IMG/VR virus record: IMGVR_UViG_3300033143_002021
Location: 1-50,101 of that record
Direction: 5' to 3' (one strand)
Source of the DNA: a virus
Length of the DNA: 50,101 nucleotides
Both the position numbers and the translations under genes were made by a program. Below the pieces are notes generated by a model. That model did not search any database. It had not been told where the DNA came from and saw only the letters and a list, made by a program, of their open reading frames with translations. Every line of letters begins with the position of its first letter. Position 1 is the first letter of the stretch. Of the stretch, positions 5,983 to 14,908 are shown piece by piece.

Positions 5983-6911
5983 GAATAGGATTTATAGGTA
6001 ACTTCATACCAGAATTTTCTACAGAGAATGACCGGAAATGGACTTTTCTTAGGTTAGGGCATAATGTAGTAACTTTTCAAGAGAACGAAACTTCAAAAGA
6101 CACTCTTCTTAAATGGATGCCAGACTTAGACTTACTTCTTTATAGTCACACCCACGACCCGAATTACAATATTTTAGGCTTAAAAGAAGTTTTTGAGACT
6201 TATAAGAAAAACAAGGTTCCTACCGTATCAGTTCATTTGGATAAGTGGGCTGGTTTAGAACGGGAAAAAGACGTGGGTAAAGAGGCTACTTGGTTTACAA
6301 AATATATCTTTATGGCGGATTGTTCTCCAGAAGCCGAAAAACTGTATAAAAAACATAATTTAAACTATTTTTACCTTCAACCAGGTGTCGTAGAACGGGA
6401 TTGTTATATGTCTGCTCCTGATCCAGTTCGATTCCCACATGAGATTGTATTTACTGGTTCTAAGGGCTATCACCAGGAATATCCCTTCAGACCACAACTT
6501 ATAGAGTTCCTTCAAGAGACTTACGAAGATCAATTCGGTCATTATGGAAATGATGGTATTGAGGTCGTTAGAGGACATGATTTAAACACTCTGTATGCCT
6601 CCAGTAAGATAGTAATTGGAGATTCGTGTTTTGGAACACAAGAAAACTATGTTTCTGATCGTTATTATGAGGTCCGTGGCAGGGGAGGTTTTCTTCTTAA
6701 TCCGATTGTTGGAGGAGTAGATACTATTGGTGTAGGGCATTACACCCATGATGATTTTGTCTCTTTAAAGAGCAGTATTGACTATTACCTGAAAAACAAC
6801 AACCTTCGGGAGATTAAGAGAGTAAACGGGTTTAACAAAGTTAGAGAAAGTGAAACTTATACCCACAGAGCAGTAGAGATGCTAGAAAGGATAAAAGCCT
6901 CAAAATCATGA
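5979..6911 (+). CDS. GT-B glycosyltransferase, CgeB-like
   Basis: 310 residues. The N-terminal half begins with a Rossmann-like strand (MRIGFIGNF). The C-terminal half carries the family-like end SDRYYEVRGRGGFLLNP and a final helical region seen in CgeB-like transferases (spore-coat and capsule sugar enzymes). It should transfer a sugar from a nucleotide sugar to an unknown acceptor in the cytoplasm. It starts within the ATGA of the upstream micro-ORF and overlaps the following methyltransferase by four bases. Confidence 0.82.
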   Translation: MRIGFIGNFIPEFSTENDRKWTFLRLGHNVVTFQENETSKDTLLKWMPDLDLLLYSHTHDPNYNILGLKEVFETYKKNKVPTVSVHLDKWAGLEREKDVGKEATWFTKYIFMADCSPEAEKLYKKHNLNYFYLQPGVVERDCYMSAPDPVRFPHEIVFTGSKGYHQEYPFRPQLIEFLQETYEDQFGHYGNDGIEVVRGHDLNTLYASSKIVIGDSCFGTQENYVSDRYYEVRGRGGFLLNPIVGGVDTIGVGHYTHDDFVSLKSSIDYYLKNNNLREIKRVNGFNKVRESETYTHRAVEMLERIKASKS

Positions 6912-7576
6912 TTAGAGAAGGAGTTAAAAGGCAAACTTGTGAAGCTGGTCATAAAAGTCATGAACGATTAGAAGTTGAGACAGATTTGGGTTTAATGACT
7001 GTTTTTAATTGGAATAAGTATAGAAGTCAACCTGGATTCTATTGTACTGGTCAAGATGATGTTTCTCGTACTTTATTCAATGAAGGAACTTGGGAAAAAG
7101 AACAAACCAAGTTAATAGGAAAAATCCTCAAAGAAGGAAACAAAAAGAACTTAGTTATTGATGTTGGTTCTCATGTTGGTTGGTATTCAAGGATGGCGAG
7201 TCAGTTTGGTTATGAGGTTGAAGCGTTTGAGGGTGATATAGAAAATGTTGAGGTTTTTAAGTTAAATGCTCCAAAGGCAAATATACACACAATATGGTTT
7301 GATAAAGATTTAGAGGGTGTTTTTGACTTAGACAAAGACGTTGAATTAATGAAAATTGATATTGAGGGTGCAGAGGAACACGTTATCAGGTATTTTGCAT
7401 CTGGTCTTAATAGAGTTAAACACTTAATAATGGAAATTAGCCCTGTGTTTAATGATTCTTACCCTGGATTGATACGAATTTTGCAAGATTTCGGATTTAA
7501 GGTTTTAGAGTTAGATGGTAAACCTTTTGACTTTAATTTTGATTTTAAACAGAGAGATTTGTATTTTAAAAGATGA
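6908..7576 (+). CDS. FkbM family methyltransferase (first)
   Basis: 222 residues. SAM-binding motif I is VIDVGSHVGWYSR (about residues 79-91) and the FkbM hallmark is MKIDIEGAEEHVI (about 147-159). FkbM enzymes O-methylate sugars or other hydroxyls in glycan and antibiotic pathways. ATGA overlaps on both sides place it tightly between a glycosyltransferase and a nucleotidyltransferase, arguing that it caps the sugar they build. Confidence 0.9.
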   Translation: MIREGVKRQTCEAGHKSHERLEVETDLGLMTVFNWNKYRSQPGFYCTGQDDVSRTLFNEGTWEKEQTKLIGKILKEGNKKNLVIDVGSHVGWYSRMASQFGYEVEAFEGDIENVEVFKLNAPKANIHTIWFDKDLEGVFDLDKDVELMKIDIEGAEEHVIRYFASGLNRVKHLIMEISPVFNDSYPGLIRILQDFGFKVLELDGKPFDFNFDFKQRDLYFKR

Positions 7577-8541
7577 AAAACACAATAATTAAGAGAGGAA
7601 ACCTTGAAATAGAGACTTTTAAAGAGAGTTCTGCTGTTCAAGTTATTTTAACTGTTAGTGGCAGTGTAATTATGCACGCCTTCTTGGAAGGTGATGCTTA
7701 TGAGTTGTGGGGAGACAAAATGGTTTATTATCCCTGGGGTATGCCTTATGAACAGAAGGTTGAACAAGTTTGTTTTAATATCCTTTTAAATCATCCTATC
7801 GCTTCTGGTTTATCCAAGGTTGAGGAAAGAATTAGTGCAGAAGATATCAGAGAAATGGTTACTGAGTTAAAAGATGACCTCTTAACTGTGCCTACTACTT
7901 ATATTATTGTGGCTGGTGGGAAATCTACTAGGTGGAAGAATTACAAGGGAATTGAAAAGCACATGATTGAGTTTGATGGTGAACCTATTATTGAAAGAAC
8001 TATTCGATTATTAAGAACTCATGGAGTTGAGGATATTGTTGTTGCATCAGATAATAGTAAGTACAAATTTAAGGGAGCAGGGTTATATAAACCCAAGTAT
8101 GACCCGAAGTATATTGATGCCAATAAATACATGGATTCCAAACCTATTTGGAACAAAGAAGGTAGAACTGTGATTCTTTTTGGGGATGTTTACTTCACTG
8201 AAAGTGCTATTTACAAGATAGTCAATGATTTTTCAAGAAGGTGGATGTTATATGGTCGTTCAGGACCAAGTAATATCGGAAAACCTTATTCTGAACCTTT
8301 TGGTATAGGTTTTTATCCCAACGAACATAAATTAATTGAGAGTGGTGCTAATAGGTCTGCCGATTTGTTTAGAAAAGAAATAGCTAATGGAACTTCACTT
8401 TGTCATTTGTATAGGTGTTTACTGGACTTCCCAGACCATTTAATCAATTCAGAACTCTTTGGTGAAAGAATGGTAATTATTGATGACTTAACAGACGATT
8501 TTGATATTCCAGAAGATTATATTAGATTTGTAAACAGATGA
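7573..8541 (+). CDS. Sugar-phosphate nucleotidyltransferase with an unknown N-terminal domain
   Basis: 322 residues. Residues 1-105 match nothing I recognise. Residues from about 113 form a nucleotidyltransferase: YIIVAGGKSTRW (nucleotide-binding GG...R loop), then GEPIIERTI, and a conserved ILFGDVYF (metal Asp). It probably makes an NDP- or CMP-sugar (MobA/IspD/GT-A fold group). The substrate is unknown. Coupled by ATGA to both FkbM genes. The extra N-domain might bind product or acceptor. Confidence 0.75.
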   Translation: MKNTIIKRGNLEIETFKESSAVQVILTVSGSVIMHAFLEGDAYELWGDKMVYYPWGMPYEQKVEQVCFNILLNHPIASGLSKVEERISAEDIREMVTELKDDLLTVPTTYIIVAGGKSTRWKNYKGIEKHMIEFDGEPIIERTIRLLRTHGVEDIVVASDNSKYKFKGAGLYKPKYDPKYIDANKYMDSKPIWNKEGRTVILFGDVYFTESAIYKIVNDFSRRWMLYGRSGPSNIGKPYSEPFGIGFYPNEHKLIESGANRSADLFRKEIANGTSLCHLYRCLLDFPDHLINSELFGERMVIIDDLTDDFDIPEDYIRFVNR

Positions 8542-9224
8542 AAAACGTGAAAATTAATGGCAAGTGGGATATTTTGCTTCCTGAACACAGGGCAAACCGC
8601 AAAGAGTGGTTTTCCAAAAAGGGTTGGGAGAGAAAAAGACTGGATTCTATGTATGAAAAACTCACCAAAGATGATGTTTTGTATTATGTAGGAGTAGAGG
8701 AAGGGGAGATGCCAGCACTTTGTATGCTTTGGGGAGTTAAAAATGTGGTACTTTTTGAACCTAACAAACTCGTCTGGTCGAATGTAAGAGCCGTTTGGGA
8801 AGGAAATGACCTAGATGTACCTTTTTCCTTTGTTGGTTTTGCTAGTAACAAAGATACTAAGGGTGCAAGATTACTTGAGGGTTTTCCAGAATGTTCTAAT
8901 AAGGAAATTATTACAAATCATGGTTTTAAGGAATTGAAAGATCCTGGTGATATACCTCAAATCAGAATTGACACTGTGCAATCATTACATATCCCCCCGA
9001 CTGCTATTTCTTTGGATGTAGAAGGTTCTGAGTGGGAAGTATTAAAAGGTGCGGAACAGACTTTGAGAAAATATCATCCTAAGATTTGGCTTTCACTTCA
9101 TCCAGAGTTTCTCTTTGATCAATATGGGAAGTATTCTTACGAGGTCAGAAGGTGGATTCAAAAGATTGGTTACAAGGAAACTCTTTTGGATTATCAACAC
9201 GAAGCTCATTTTTTGTATGAATAG
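8538..9224 (+). CDS. FkbM family methyltransferase (second)
   Basis: 228 residues, diverged from the first copy. LYYVGVEEGEMPALC stands in for motif I and VVLFEPNK for motif II; AISLDVEGSEWEVLKGAE is the FkbM hallmark. The normally glycine-rich motif I is altered (GVEEGEMP), so SAM binding should be tested. Overlaps the next methyltransferase start by eight bases. Confidence 0.83.
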   Translation: MKNVKINGKWDILLPEHRANRKEWFSKKGWERKRLDSMYEKLTKDDVLYYVGVEEGEMPALCMLWGVKNVVLFEPNKLVWSNVRAVWEGNDLDVPFSFVGFASNKDTKGARLLEGFPECSNKEIITNHGFKELKDPGDIPQIRIDTVQSLHIPPTAISLDVEGSEWEVLKGAEQTLRKYHPKIWLSLHPEFLFDQYGKYSYEVRRWIQKIGYKETLLDYQHEAHFLYE

Positions 9225-9759
9225 ACTAACAAAAGAAAAAAACTATTGGAACAAAGCCAGTAAAGATCCCAAAGTAGATATAAAGTATATTTCTGATATC
9301 GGCAAAGCACCCTTTTTAGACCTTCTTGGTAAGGAACTAAAAAAAGGCAAAACCCTTGAAATAGGTTGTGGAGTTGGTCGTTTAATGCAAGATGGTTATT
9401 GTGGGATAGATATTTCTGAAGGAATGTTGGAGATTGCTAAAAAGAGGAAGCCAAAGTGTCATTTTAAGTTGTCTGATGGTAGGAGTATCCCCTACAAAGA
9501 CGAAACCTTTGACAGTGTTTATTGTGTATTAGTTTTTCAACACATTCCTTTTGATGCAGTACAATTCTATATTGACGAAGCAAGCAGGGTTCTTAAAAAG
9601 GATGGTGTGTTTATTTTCCAGATGATACATGGTGACGAAGATGAACCTTTTTCTAAACATCACAGAGTCGGTAAACTGAATATCGCTAAATTCAGCAAAG
9701 ATCGTGCCTTACATGGACTTATTCACCCACAATGGACTTGGATTAAACTAACTAAATGA
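9217..9759 (+). CDS. Class I SAM-dependent methyltransferase
   Basis: 180 residues from the ATG at 9217 (MNRLTKEKNYWNK). A longer frame from 9115 only repeats the previous gene in another phase. Motif I is LEIGCGVGRLM, followed by GIDISEGMLEIAKKR and FDSVYCVLVFQHIP (motif IV/post-I). It is a Methyltransf_11/25-type small-molecule methyltransferase, probably acting on a sugar or sugar nucleotide given its neighbours. ATGA overlap into the next gene. Confidence 0.88.
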   Translation: MNRLTKEKNYWNKASKDPKVDIKYISDIGKAPFLDLLGKELKKGKTLEIGCGVGRLMQDGYCGIDISEGMLEIAKKRKPKCHFKLSDGRSIPYKDETFDSVYCVLVFQHIPFDAVQFYIDEASRVLKKDGVFIFQMIHGDEDEPFSKHHRVGKLNIAKFSKDRALHGLIHPQWTWIKLTK

Positions 9760-11285
9760 AAATAAACTATTTAACAGTAAAAGTAGGTGTTGCTCCAGAT
9801 TCCTATTGGGACCAGACTTTTATTAAAGATTTGCTTGAGGACTTACCAGAAGGCGATAGGAAGGTCTTTCTAGTCCCTGGTGCTTATCAGGGTGATGTAA
9901 TAGACAAAATTAACAAAGAACTTCAGAAACATGAAAAAGTAATGGTTTTCATAACCTCGGATGAGGAAGGTAAATTTGATTGCTCAAAACTAGAACATCC
10001 AGACATGATTCATTATTGTCAGTATGGGCATTGTGAGAACTTAATACCTCTTGGTTATACTCCACATACTAAAAAGGCTAAGTATGCTCCAAAAGTGTAT
10101 GACTGGTTTTTTGCAGGTCAGATTAATCATACCAGGCGTGAAAAGATGGGTAAGGTTTTAGAAAAACTATTGGCACGAAAAGCCACAGTTGGTTTATATG
10201 TTCCGACTGATGGATTTGCTAAGGGACTTTCTCCAGAAAGATATATTGAGGCTATGGCTGGTTCTAAGGTTGTTCTTTGTCCGTCTGGTAATGTTTCTCA
10301 TAGTAGTTTCCGTGTATATGAGGCTCTTGAGTGTGGAGCAGTACCTATTGTTGATGAGTTTAATGTTGCAGGTGAAACAGGATATTGGCAAAAGATGTTT
10401 TCTGATGCTCCATTTCCAATATTAACCTCTTATGACGAACTTCCCTATTTAATTGAAAAATACAAAGACAAAGGTCCCGAAGTTTATGCTTGGTGGATTT
10501 CCAAAAAACAAGAGATTAAAGAGAAACTTGCTATTCAATTAGGATGTCCGGTGGATGCTACAACTGCTGTAGTTGTTACTTCTCCAATTAAGTCTCACCC
10601 TGATACTGGAATGATGTGTGAGGCACTCAATAGTGTTAAACATCACCTCGATTGTAAGATAGTGATAGGGTTTGATGGGGTTAGAGATGAACAGAAAGAC
10701 TTTTCTGAAAGATATAGTGAGTATATAAATCGGATGTTGTGGATGTGTAACTTCAAATACTCAAAAACAGTTCCAGTTTTGTTTAAAAAACACAAACATC
10801 AGTCAGGAATGATGAAAAAGATAATGCCAATGATTAAAACTCCTCTTTTGTTGTTTGTTGAGCATGACACTCCTTTGGTTGTGGATGAACCGATAGACTT
10901 TCCATATTTACAGAGAACTTTACTTACAGGTCATTCCTTTCTTATAAGGTTTCATTTTGAGGCTAGTATTCCAAAAGAACATGAATATATGATAATAGGC
11001 AAGGTAGAAAACCGATTGTTAAAAACCTACCAGTGGTCACAAAGACCGCACTTGGCTAGAACAGACTTTTACACAGAAGTAATCAAGTTCTTTTCAGAGG
11101 ACAGTAATTGTTTCATAGAAGATTTGATTCATGGTAAAGTTATTGATGCCTGGATGGCTGATGAAATGAAAGGTTGGGATAAGTGGCGTATGCACATTTA
11201 TATCCCAGGAGAAAACATAAAGAGATCCTTAAACTTAGATGGGAGAGGCTCTGATTACAAATATGAAAAAGAACAAAAGTGGTAA
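9756..11285 (+). CDS. Bifunctional glycosyltransferase (GT-B plus GT-A-like domain)
   Basis: 509 residues in two parts. Residues 1-260 resemble the CgeB/GT-B C-terminal half: YDWFFAGQINHTRREK, then SSFRVYEALECGAVPIV, the donor-binding E-x7-like block. Residues about 275-509 look like a GT-A domain: VVVTSPIKSHPD, then LLLFVEHDTPLV with an HD pair at the usual DxD place. Two transferases in one chain suggest consecutive sugar additions. The GT-A assignment is weaker than the GT-B one. Confidence 0.7.
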   Translation: MKINYLTVKVGVAPDSYWDQTFIKDLLEDLPEGDRKVFLVPGAYQGDVIDKINKELQKHEKVMVFITSDEEGKFDCSKLEHPDMIHYCQYGHCENLIPLGYTPHTKKAKYAPKVYDWFFAGQINHTRREKMGKVLEKLLARKATVGLYVPTDGFAKGLSPERYIEAMAGSKVVLCPSGNVSHSSFRVYEALECGAVPIVDEFNVAGETGYWQKMFSDAPFPILTSYDELPYLIEKYKDKGPEVYAWWISKKQEIKEKLAIQLGCPVDATTAVVVTSPIKSHPDTGMMCEALNSVKHHLDCKIVIGFDGVRDEQKDFSERYSEYINRMLWMCNFKYSKTVPVLFKKHKHQSGMMKKIMPMIKTPLLLFVEHDTPLVVDEPIDFPYLQRTLLTGHSFLIRFHFEASIPKEHEYMIIGKVENRLLKTYQWSQRPHLARTDFYTEVIKFFSEDSNCFIEDLIHGKVIDAWMADEMKGWDKWRMHIYIPGENIKRSLNLDGRGSDYKYEKEQKW

Positions 11286-12330
11286 AATAGGTTTAATAGC
11301 TTTTGCTAATTCTTCTGGTCTTGGCGCTCAAACTAGGAGGTTGGCACAACTGATACAACCAGATAGGATTTTGGTTGTTAATTCCTCTGGGTTTTCCCAA
11401 AACAAGAAACAGAACTTTGATTGGTACAAGGATTTTGAGTTCTTTGTTTCTAACGGGTTTCCTTCAGATAAGGATGTTCTCGCTTTTATGCAGAACCTTA
11501 CACACATCTTTACTTGCGAGAATCCTTATAACTTCAACATGATTCACTGGGCTAGGCAAAAGGGAATTAAGACTTATTGTCAGTCTAACTATGAATTTTG
11601 TGAAAACCTGGGTAAACATTACCTTCCTGCTCCAGATGTATTCTTAATGCCTTCTTATTGGAAAATTAAAGAGATGGAAGAAAAGTTCGGTAAGGATTCT
11701 GTTGCTTATCTTCCCCCTCCAATAAACCCCGATGAGTTTGAGATTCCAAGGAAAATTAACATGAAAAGGAAAGGGAAGCCAAGATTCCTACATATTATTG
11801 GAACTTTGGTCACTGAGGACAGAAATGGAACCCTGGATTTACTAGAAGCTGTTAAATTGTCTAAAGAAGATTTTGAGTTGGTTATCCACACCCAACATCC
11901 ACTTCCGATGACTTACTTTTTAGATGACAAGAGAGTGAAATACAGAATAGAGGATTTTGTAAACAACTATGAGCTGTATAAGAATTTTGATGCTCTTATT
12001 TTACCCAGGAGGTTTGGTGGATTGTCTTTGACCACAAATGAAGCCCTGATGAGTGGCTTGCCGGTTTTTATGACTGATATCTCACCTAATAATAAGTTGC
12101 TTCCCAAAGACTGGCTTATTAGGTCGGAGAAGAAAGGTTCTTTCATGGCTAGAAGTAAAATTGACTTGTATTCCATTGATGTTAAAAGATTGGCAGAGAA
12201 AATTGACTGGCTGGCTTCTATTGGACCTTTAACTAAGTTGTTAAAAGAAAAGGCTTTCAAACTCGGCAAGAAGAACTTTAGTGGTGAGATATTAAGACCA
12301 AAATATGAAAAACTATTTAAACCTTTTTAA
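11263..12330 (+). CDS. GT4-like glycosyltransferase
   Basis: 355 residues from the ATG at 11263, overlapping the previous gene by 23 bases. Begins KIGLIAFANSSGLGAQTRR, a GT-B acceptor-domain start. The C-terminal donor domain has LHIIGTLVTEDRNG and ILPRRFGGLSLTTNEALMSG, the GT1/GT4 E-x7-E-like motif (the first acidic position is replaced by the RFGG loop). Last gene of the first glycan block. Confidence 0.82.
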   Translation: MKKNKSGKIGLIAFANSSGLGAQTRRLAQLIQPDRILVVNSSGFSQNKKQNFDWYKDFEFFVSNGFPSDKDVLAFMQNLTHIFTCENPYNFNMIHWARQKGIKTYCQSNYEFCENLGKHYLPAPDVFLMPSYWKIKEMEEKFGKDSVAYLPPPINPDEFEIPRKINMKRKGKPRFLHIIGTLVTEDRNGTLDLLEAVKLSKEDFELVIHTQHPLPMTYFLDDKRVKYRIEDFVNNYELYKNFDALILPRRFGGLSLTTNEALMSGLPVFMTDISPNNKLLPKDWLIRSEKKGSFMARSKIDLYSIDVKRLAEKIDWLASIGPLTKLLKEKAFKLGKKNFSGEILRPKYEKLFKPF

Positions 12331-12511
12331 CCATAGGAAGCCCACTGTGGGTTTCAAAAACTTTGTATTTAAGAGGCAAATCGCCTTTGTAGTAGTCATC
12401 TTTAATTTCTTTGCTAAAGTAGTAAGAAATAGCCTCAATTTTGTTTCTAGGAAGAATTACTTTTCTGGTGTGAAGATACCACTTCGTTCCATTTTTAGAA
12501 GAAAAAACCAT
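12317..12511 (-). CDS. Small conserved protein of unknown function, 64 aa
   Basis: On the opposite strand to its neighbours. It has a tidy pattern: SSKNGTKWYLHTRKVIL at the start, AISYYFSKEI in the middle and THSGLPMVKK at the end. I recall the same layout (x-G-x-x-YYLH...YYF...GLPxxKK) from small proteins of uncultured bacteria. Leaderless-type -10 (TATATT, 12523-12518) lies six bases before its ATG. It converges on and slightly overlaps the GT4 gene end. Probably acquired from a host. Function unknown. Confidence 0.7.
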   Translation of the reverse strand: MVFSSKNGTKWYLHTRKVILPRNKIEAISYYFSKEIKDDYYKGDLPLKYKVFETHSGLPMVKKV

Positions 12512-12517
12512 ATTTAA

Positions 12518-12523
12518 AATATA
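12518..12523 (-). promoter_or_regulatory. -10 box six bases before the ATG of 12317-12511
   Basis: TATATT on the minus strand, six bases from the start codon. The possible -35 (TTGCAT, 17 bp further) is weak. Confidence 0.45.
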
Positions 12524-12540
12524 GCACGCAATTAGAAATT

Positions 12541-14094
12541 ATGCAAAACCTGTCTGAAGCAGAAGTCAAAAGGGTTCAAGCTACCCTGGAGGGAATGAAG
12601 GAAAAGGCTTCTGAAGATCCCATCTATTTTATTGACACTTTTTGTTATACCTTTAATCCAAAACTTCCAAAAGGACAAAGTCCTCATTTAAGATTTAAAC
12701 TATTCCCCTTTCAAAAAAGACTTGTAAGAGACATTTTAAAAAGTATCAGAGATGGTGAGGATTTGTTTATTGAAAAGTCTAGGGAGGTTGGAGCAACCTA
12801 TACGATATTGGCTACCATTCTTTGGATGTGGAGATACGAACCAGGTTCTAACGTCTTAGTTGGTTCTCGTAAAGAGGATTATGTTGACAACAGGCGTGGT
12901 GGAACAACTGGAAACAAAGAAGAATCTTTGTTTGGAAAACTTGACTATATGCTTTCCAGGCTTCCTGATTTTATGCTTCCTAAAGGTTTTGACAGAAATA
13001 GGCATTTTACTTATATGTCTTTAATCAATCCTGAAAATGGGAATGTTGTTTCCGGTGAATCTGCTAACCAAAACTTCTCAAGAGGTTCTAGGCATAGAAT
13101 GATCTTTTTAGATGAGTTTGCCTTCTGGGACCATGGAATTGCAGTTTGGGGAGCAACTGCTGATACTACTAATTGTCGAATTATTGCCACAACTCCAGGG
13201 GACAGACCTTCTAAGGCTAAAAGACTCCGTTTTGGTAAAGATGGTGAGAAAATTAAAGTTGTAACTCTTACTTACAACCAAGACCCAAGAAAAACAAAAA
13301 AGTGGTTAGAAACTCAAAGAGACAGACGTTCAAGTGAGGACTTCAATCGTGAGATCATGATTAATTGGGAAACCTCTATTACAGGTAGGGTTTATCCTGA
13401 AATGGAGAGTGCCGCTTTTGGTGAGTTCCCATTCCTTGTAAACAAACAGCTTTATTGTAGTTGGGATTTTGGTTTGGATGGTACAGCCTTGATTTTCTGG
13501 CAACAAAACCCTGCTAATGGTAAATGGCGAATTGTTGACTGTTTTGAGTCACAAGACAAGGTTATTCAGTGGTATTACCCTCTTTTTGGAAAACCGATGG
13601 ATTCTAAGTTCCAATATACCGATGATGACATAAAGGCAGTAACAGATATCGCACAATACCCTCCGGCTATTCACTTTGGAGATCCTGATGTAAACAAAAG
13701 AAGTTACTTAGTAAAAGATACAACTACTAGACAGGAACTAGAAAAGGTTGGGGTTTTTGTCCAGTCAATTCCTAAAAATGACTTTACTACTCGCAGGGAG
13801 AAAACAAAGATTGCTTTGCAAAAAGGAATTGAGGTAGATATAAGTGCCAGAACAGAGTATTTAATGGAGTGTTTAAAGTCTGCTCGTTATCCTCAAAGAG
13901 AGGAAACCTCACAGTCTACTCAACCTGTTTCATTGCCAATTCATGATTGGACATCTCATTTTAGAACCTCTATGGAGTATTTTTTCACCAACATCGACAT
14001 TTGGAGTACAAAACCCAAAGATGCTCCTAAATGGGCAGACCAAACAAAAAGTTGGCTTACTAATAGAATGAGGATGAAATCAAGAAGGGGGTGA
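12541..14094 (+). CDS. terL: Terminase large subunit
   Basis: 517 residues. The ATPase half has the Walker-A-like SREVGATYT (80-88) and Walker B MIFLDEFAF (D191, E192), with IIATTPG as the coupling motif. The nuclease half shows CSWDFGLDGTALIFW (D309, D313) and a final PIHDWTSHF (about 471-479), typical of large terminases. It powers DNA packaging through the portal and cuts the genome. No ribosome site is evident. Followed by a tiny coiled-coil gene. Confidence 0.95.
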   Translation: MQNLSEAEVKRVQATLEGMKEKASEDPIYFIDTFCYTFNPKLPKGQSPHLRFKLFPFQKRLVRDILKSIRDGEDLFIEKSREVGATYTILATILWMWRYEPGSNVLVGSRKEDYVDNRRGGTTGNKEESLFGKLDYMLSRLPDFMLPKGFDRNRHFTYMSLINPENGNVVSGESANQNFSRGSRHRMIFLDEFAFWDHGIAVWGATADTTNCRIIATTPGDRPSKAKRLRFGKDGEKIKVVTLTYNQDPRKTKKWLETQRDRRSSEDFNREIMINWETSITGRVYPEMESAAFGEFPFLVNKQLYCSWDFGLDGTALIFWQQNPANGKWRIVDCFESQDKVIQWYYPLFGKPMDSKFQYTDDDIKAVTDIAQYPPAIHFGDPDVNKRSYLVKDTTTRQELEKVGVFVQSIPKNDFTTRREKTKIALQKGIEVDISARTEYLMECLKSARYPQREETSQSTQPVSLPIHDWTSHFRTSMEYFFTNIDIWSTKPKDAPKWADQTKSWLTNRMRMKSRRG

Positions 14095-14099
14095 TATGA

Positions 14100-14252
14100 A
14101 TGTTTAATGAAATGCTAATAAGAGAGCAATTTCGTGAGTTAGTAATAAACACGAAAAATATTTTAACCTATATGCAGGAGTCAAAAGAAGAAACACAAAA
14201 GTTGAAAAAGGAAATCAAGTTACTTAAAGAAATGGTTAAAAAGAAGAAATGA
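14100..14252 (+). CDS. Small coiled-coil protein, 50 aa
   Basis: 50 residues, mostly one amphipathic, Lys/Glu-rich helix ending in a run of lysines. A GGGGGTGAT ribosome site precedes it and its stop overlaps the start of the glycosyltransferase (ATGA). No family recognised. Confidence 0.7.
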   Translation: MFNEMLIREQFRELVINTKNILTYMQESKEETQKLKKEIKLLKEMVKKKK

Positions 14253-14908
14253 AAGCACCTAAAATAGATTGTTCTGTAATAGTTACTTGTTATCAGAAAG
14301 AAGAATATCTCAATGAGTGTCTTGAGTCTGTTAAAAGACAAACTAGACAACCAAAAGAGACTATTCTGGTTCATGATGCTTGTGATAATCCAATGGCTCA
14401 TGCCATAGCAACAACCATTATTCTTCCTGAGAATGTTGGTGTTTGTAAGGCGAGGGATATTGGGTTTAATTACTCTACTGGAAGTTTGATTCTCTTTTTA
14501 GATGCAGATGACGTTCTATCTCCTGATTACCTGGAGAAAATGGCTCTGGTGATTGCTAAAGGAGCAGATGTCGCTTATCCAGACTTGTTTGTGTGGCAAG
14601 AGGGTAATTCCTACTTATCAGTTCCTCCTAACACTATGACTAAAAAATACATTACTAGAAAATCTAAAATGCCTATACCAGTGACTTCCATGATGAAAAG
14701 AGAAGTTTATGAAAAACTTGGTGGGTTTAGGGAAATGCCTGTTTTGGAAGATTTAGACTTCTTCATAAGAGCCATGTGTAAGAATTACACAATCAAAAAG
14801 GCTCAAACCCTTTTGTGGTACAGGAGATATCCAGGAACTAGAAATTCATTAAGCATTGAAGAAAGAAAGGGGGTGTTGGCTAAGATACTTGCCCAGATAA
14901 ATGCCTAG
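14249..14908 (+). CDS. GT2 family glycosyltransferase
   Basis: 219 residues with a complete GT-A pattern: CSVIVTCYQKEEYLNECL at the N-terminus, NVGVCKARDIGF, then LILFLDADDVLSPDYLE carrying the metal-binding DxD. PVLEDLDFFIRA fits the catalytic-base ED motif. It transfers a sugar from a nucleotide donor. Placed between terminase and portal, which is unusual for this enzyme and suggests a virion-related target. Confidence 0.93.
   Translation: MKAPKIDCSVIVTCYQKEEYLNECLESVKRQTRQPKETILVHDACDNPMAHAIATTIILPENVGVCKARDIGFNYSTGSLILFLDADDVLSPDYLEKMALVIAKGADVAYPDLFVWQEGNSYLSVPPNTMTKKYITRKSKMPIPVTSMMKREVYEKLGGFREMPVLEDLDFFIRAMCKNYTIKKAQTLLWYRRYPGTRNSLSIEERKGVLAKILAQINA

Noticed and set aside
12305-12517. 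Plus-strand frame overlapping the small minus-strand gene
   Set aside because: Low-complexity Phe/Lys/Arg sequence with no ribosome site. The minus-strand frame has a conserved-looking pattern and a promoter.
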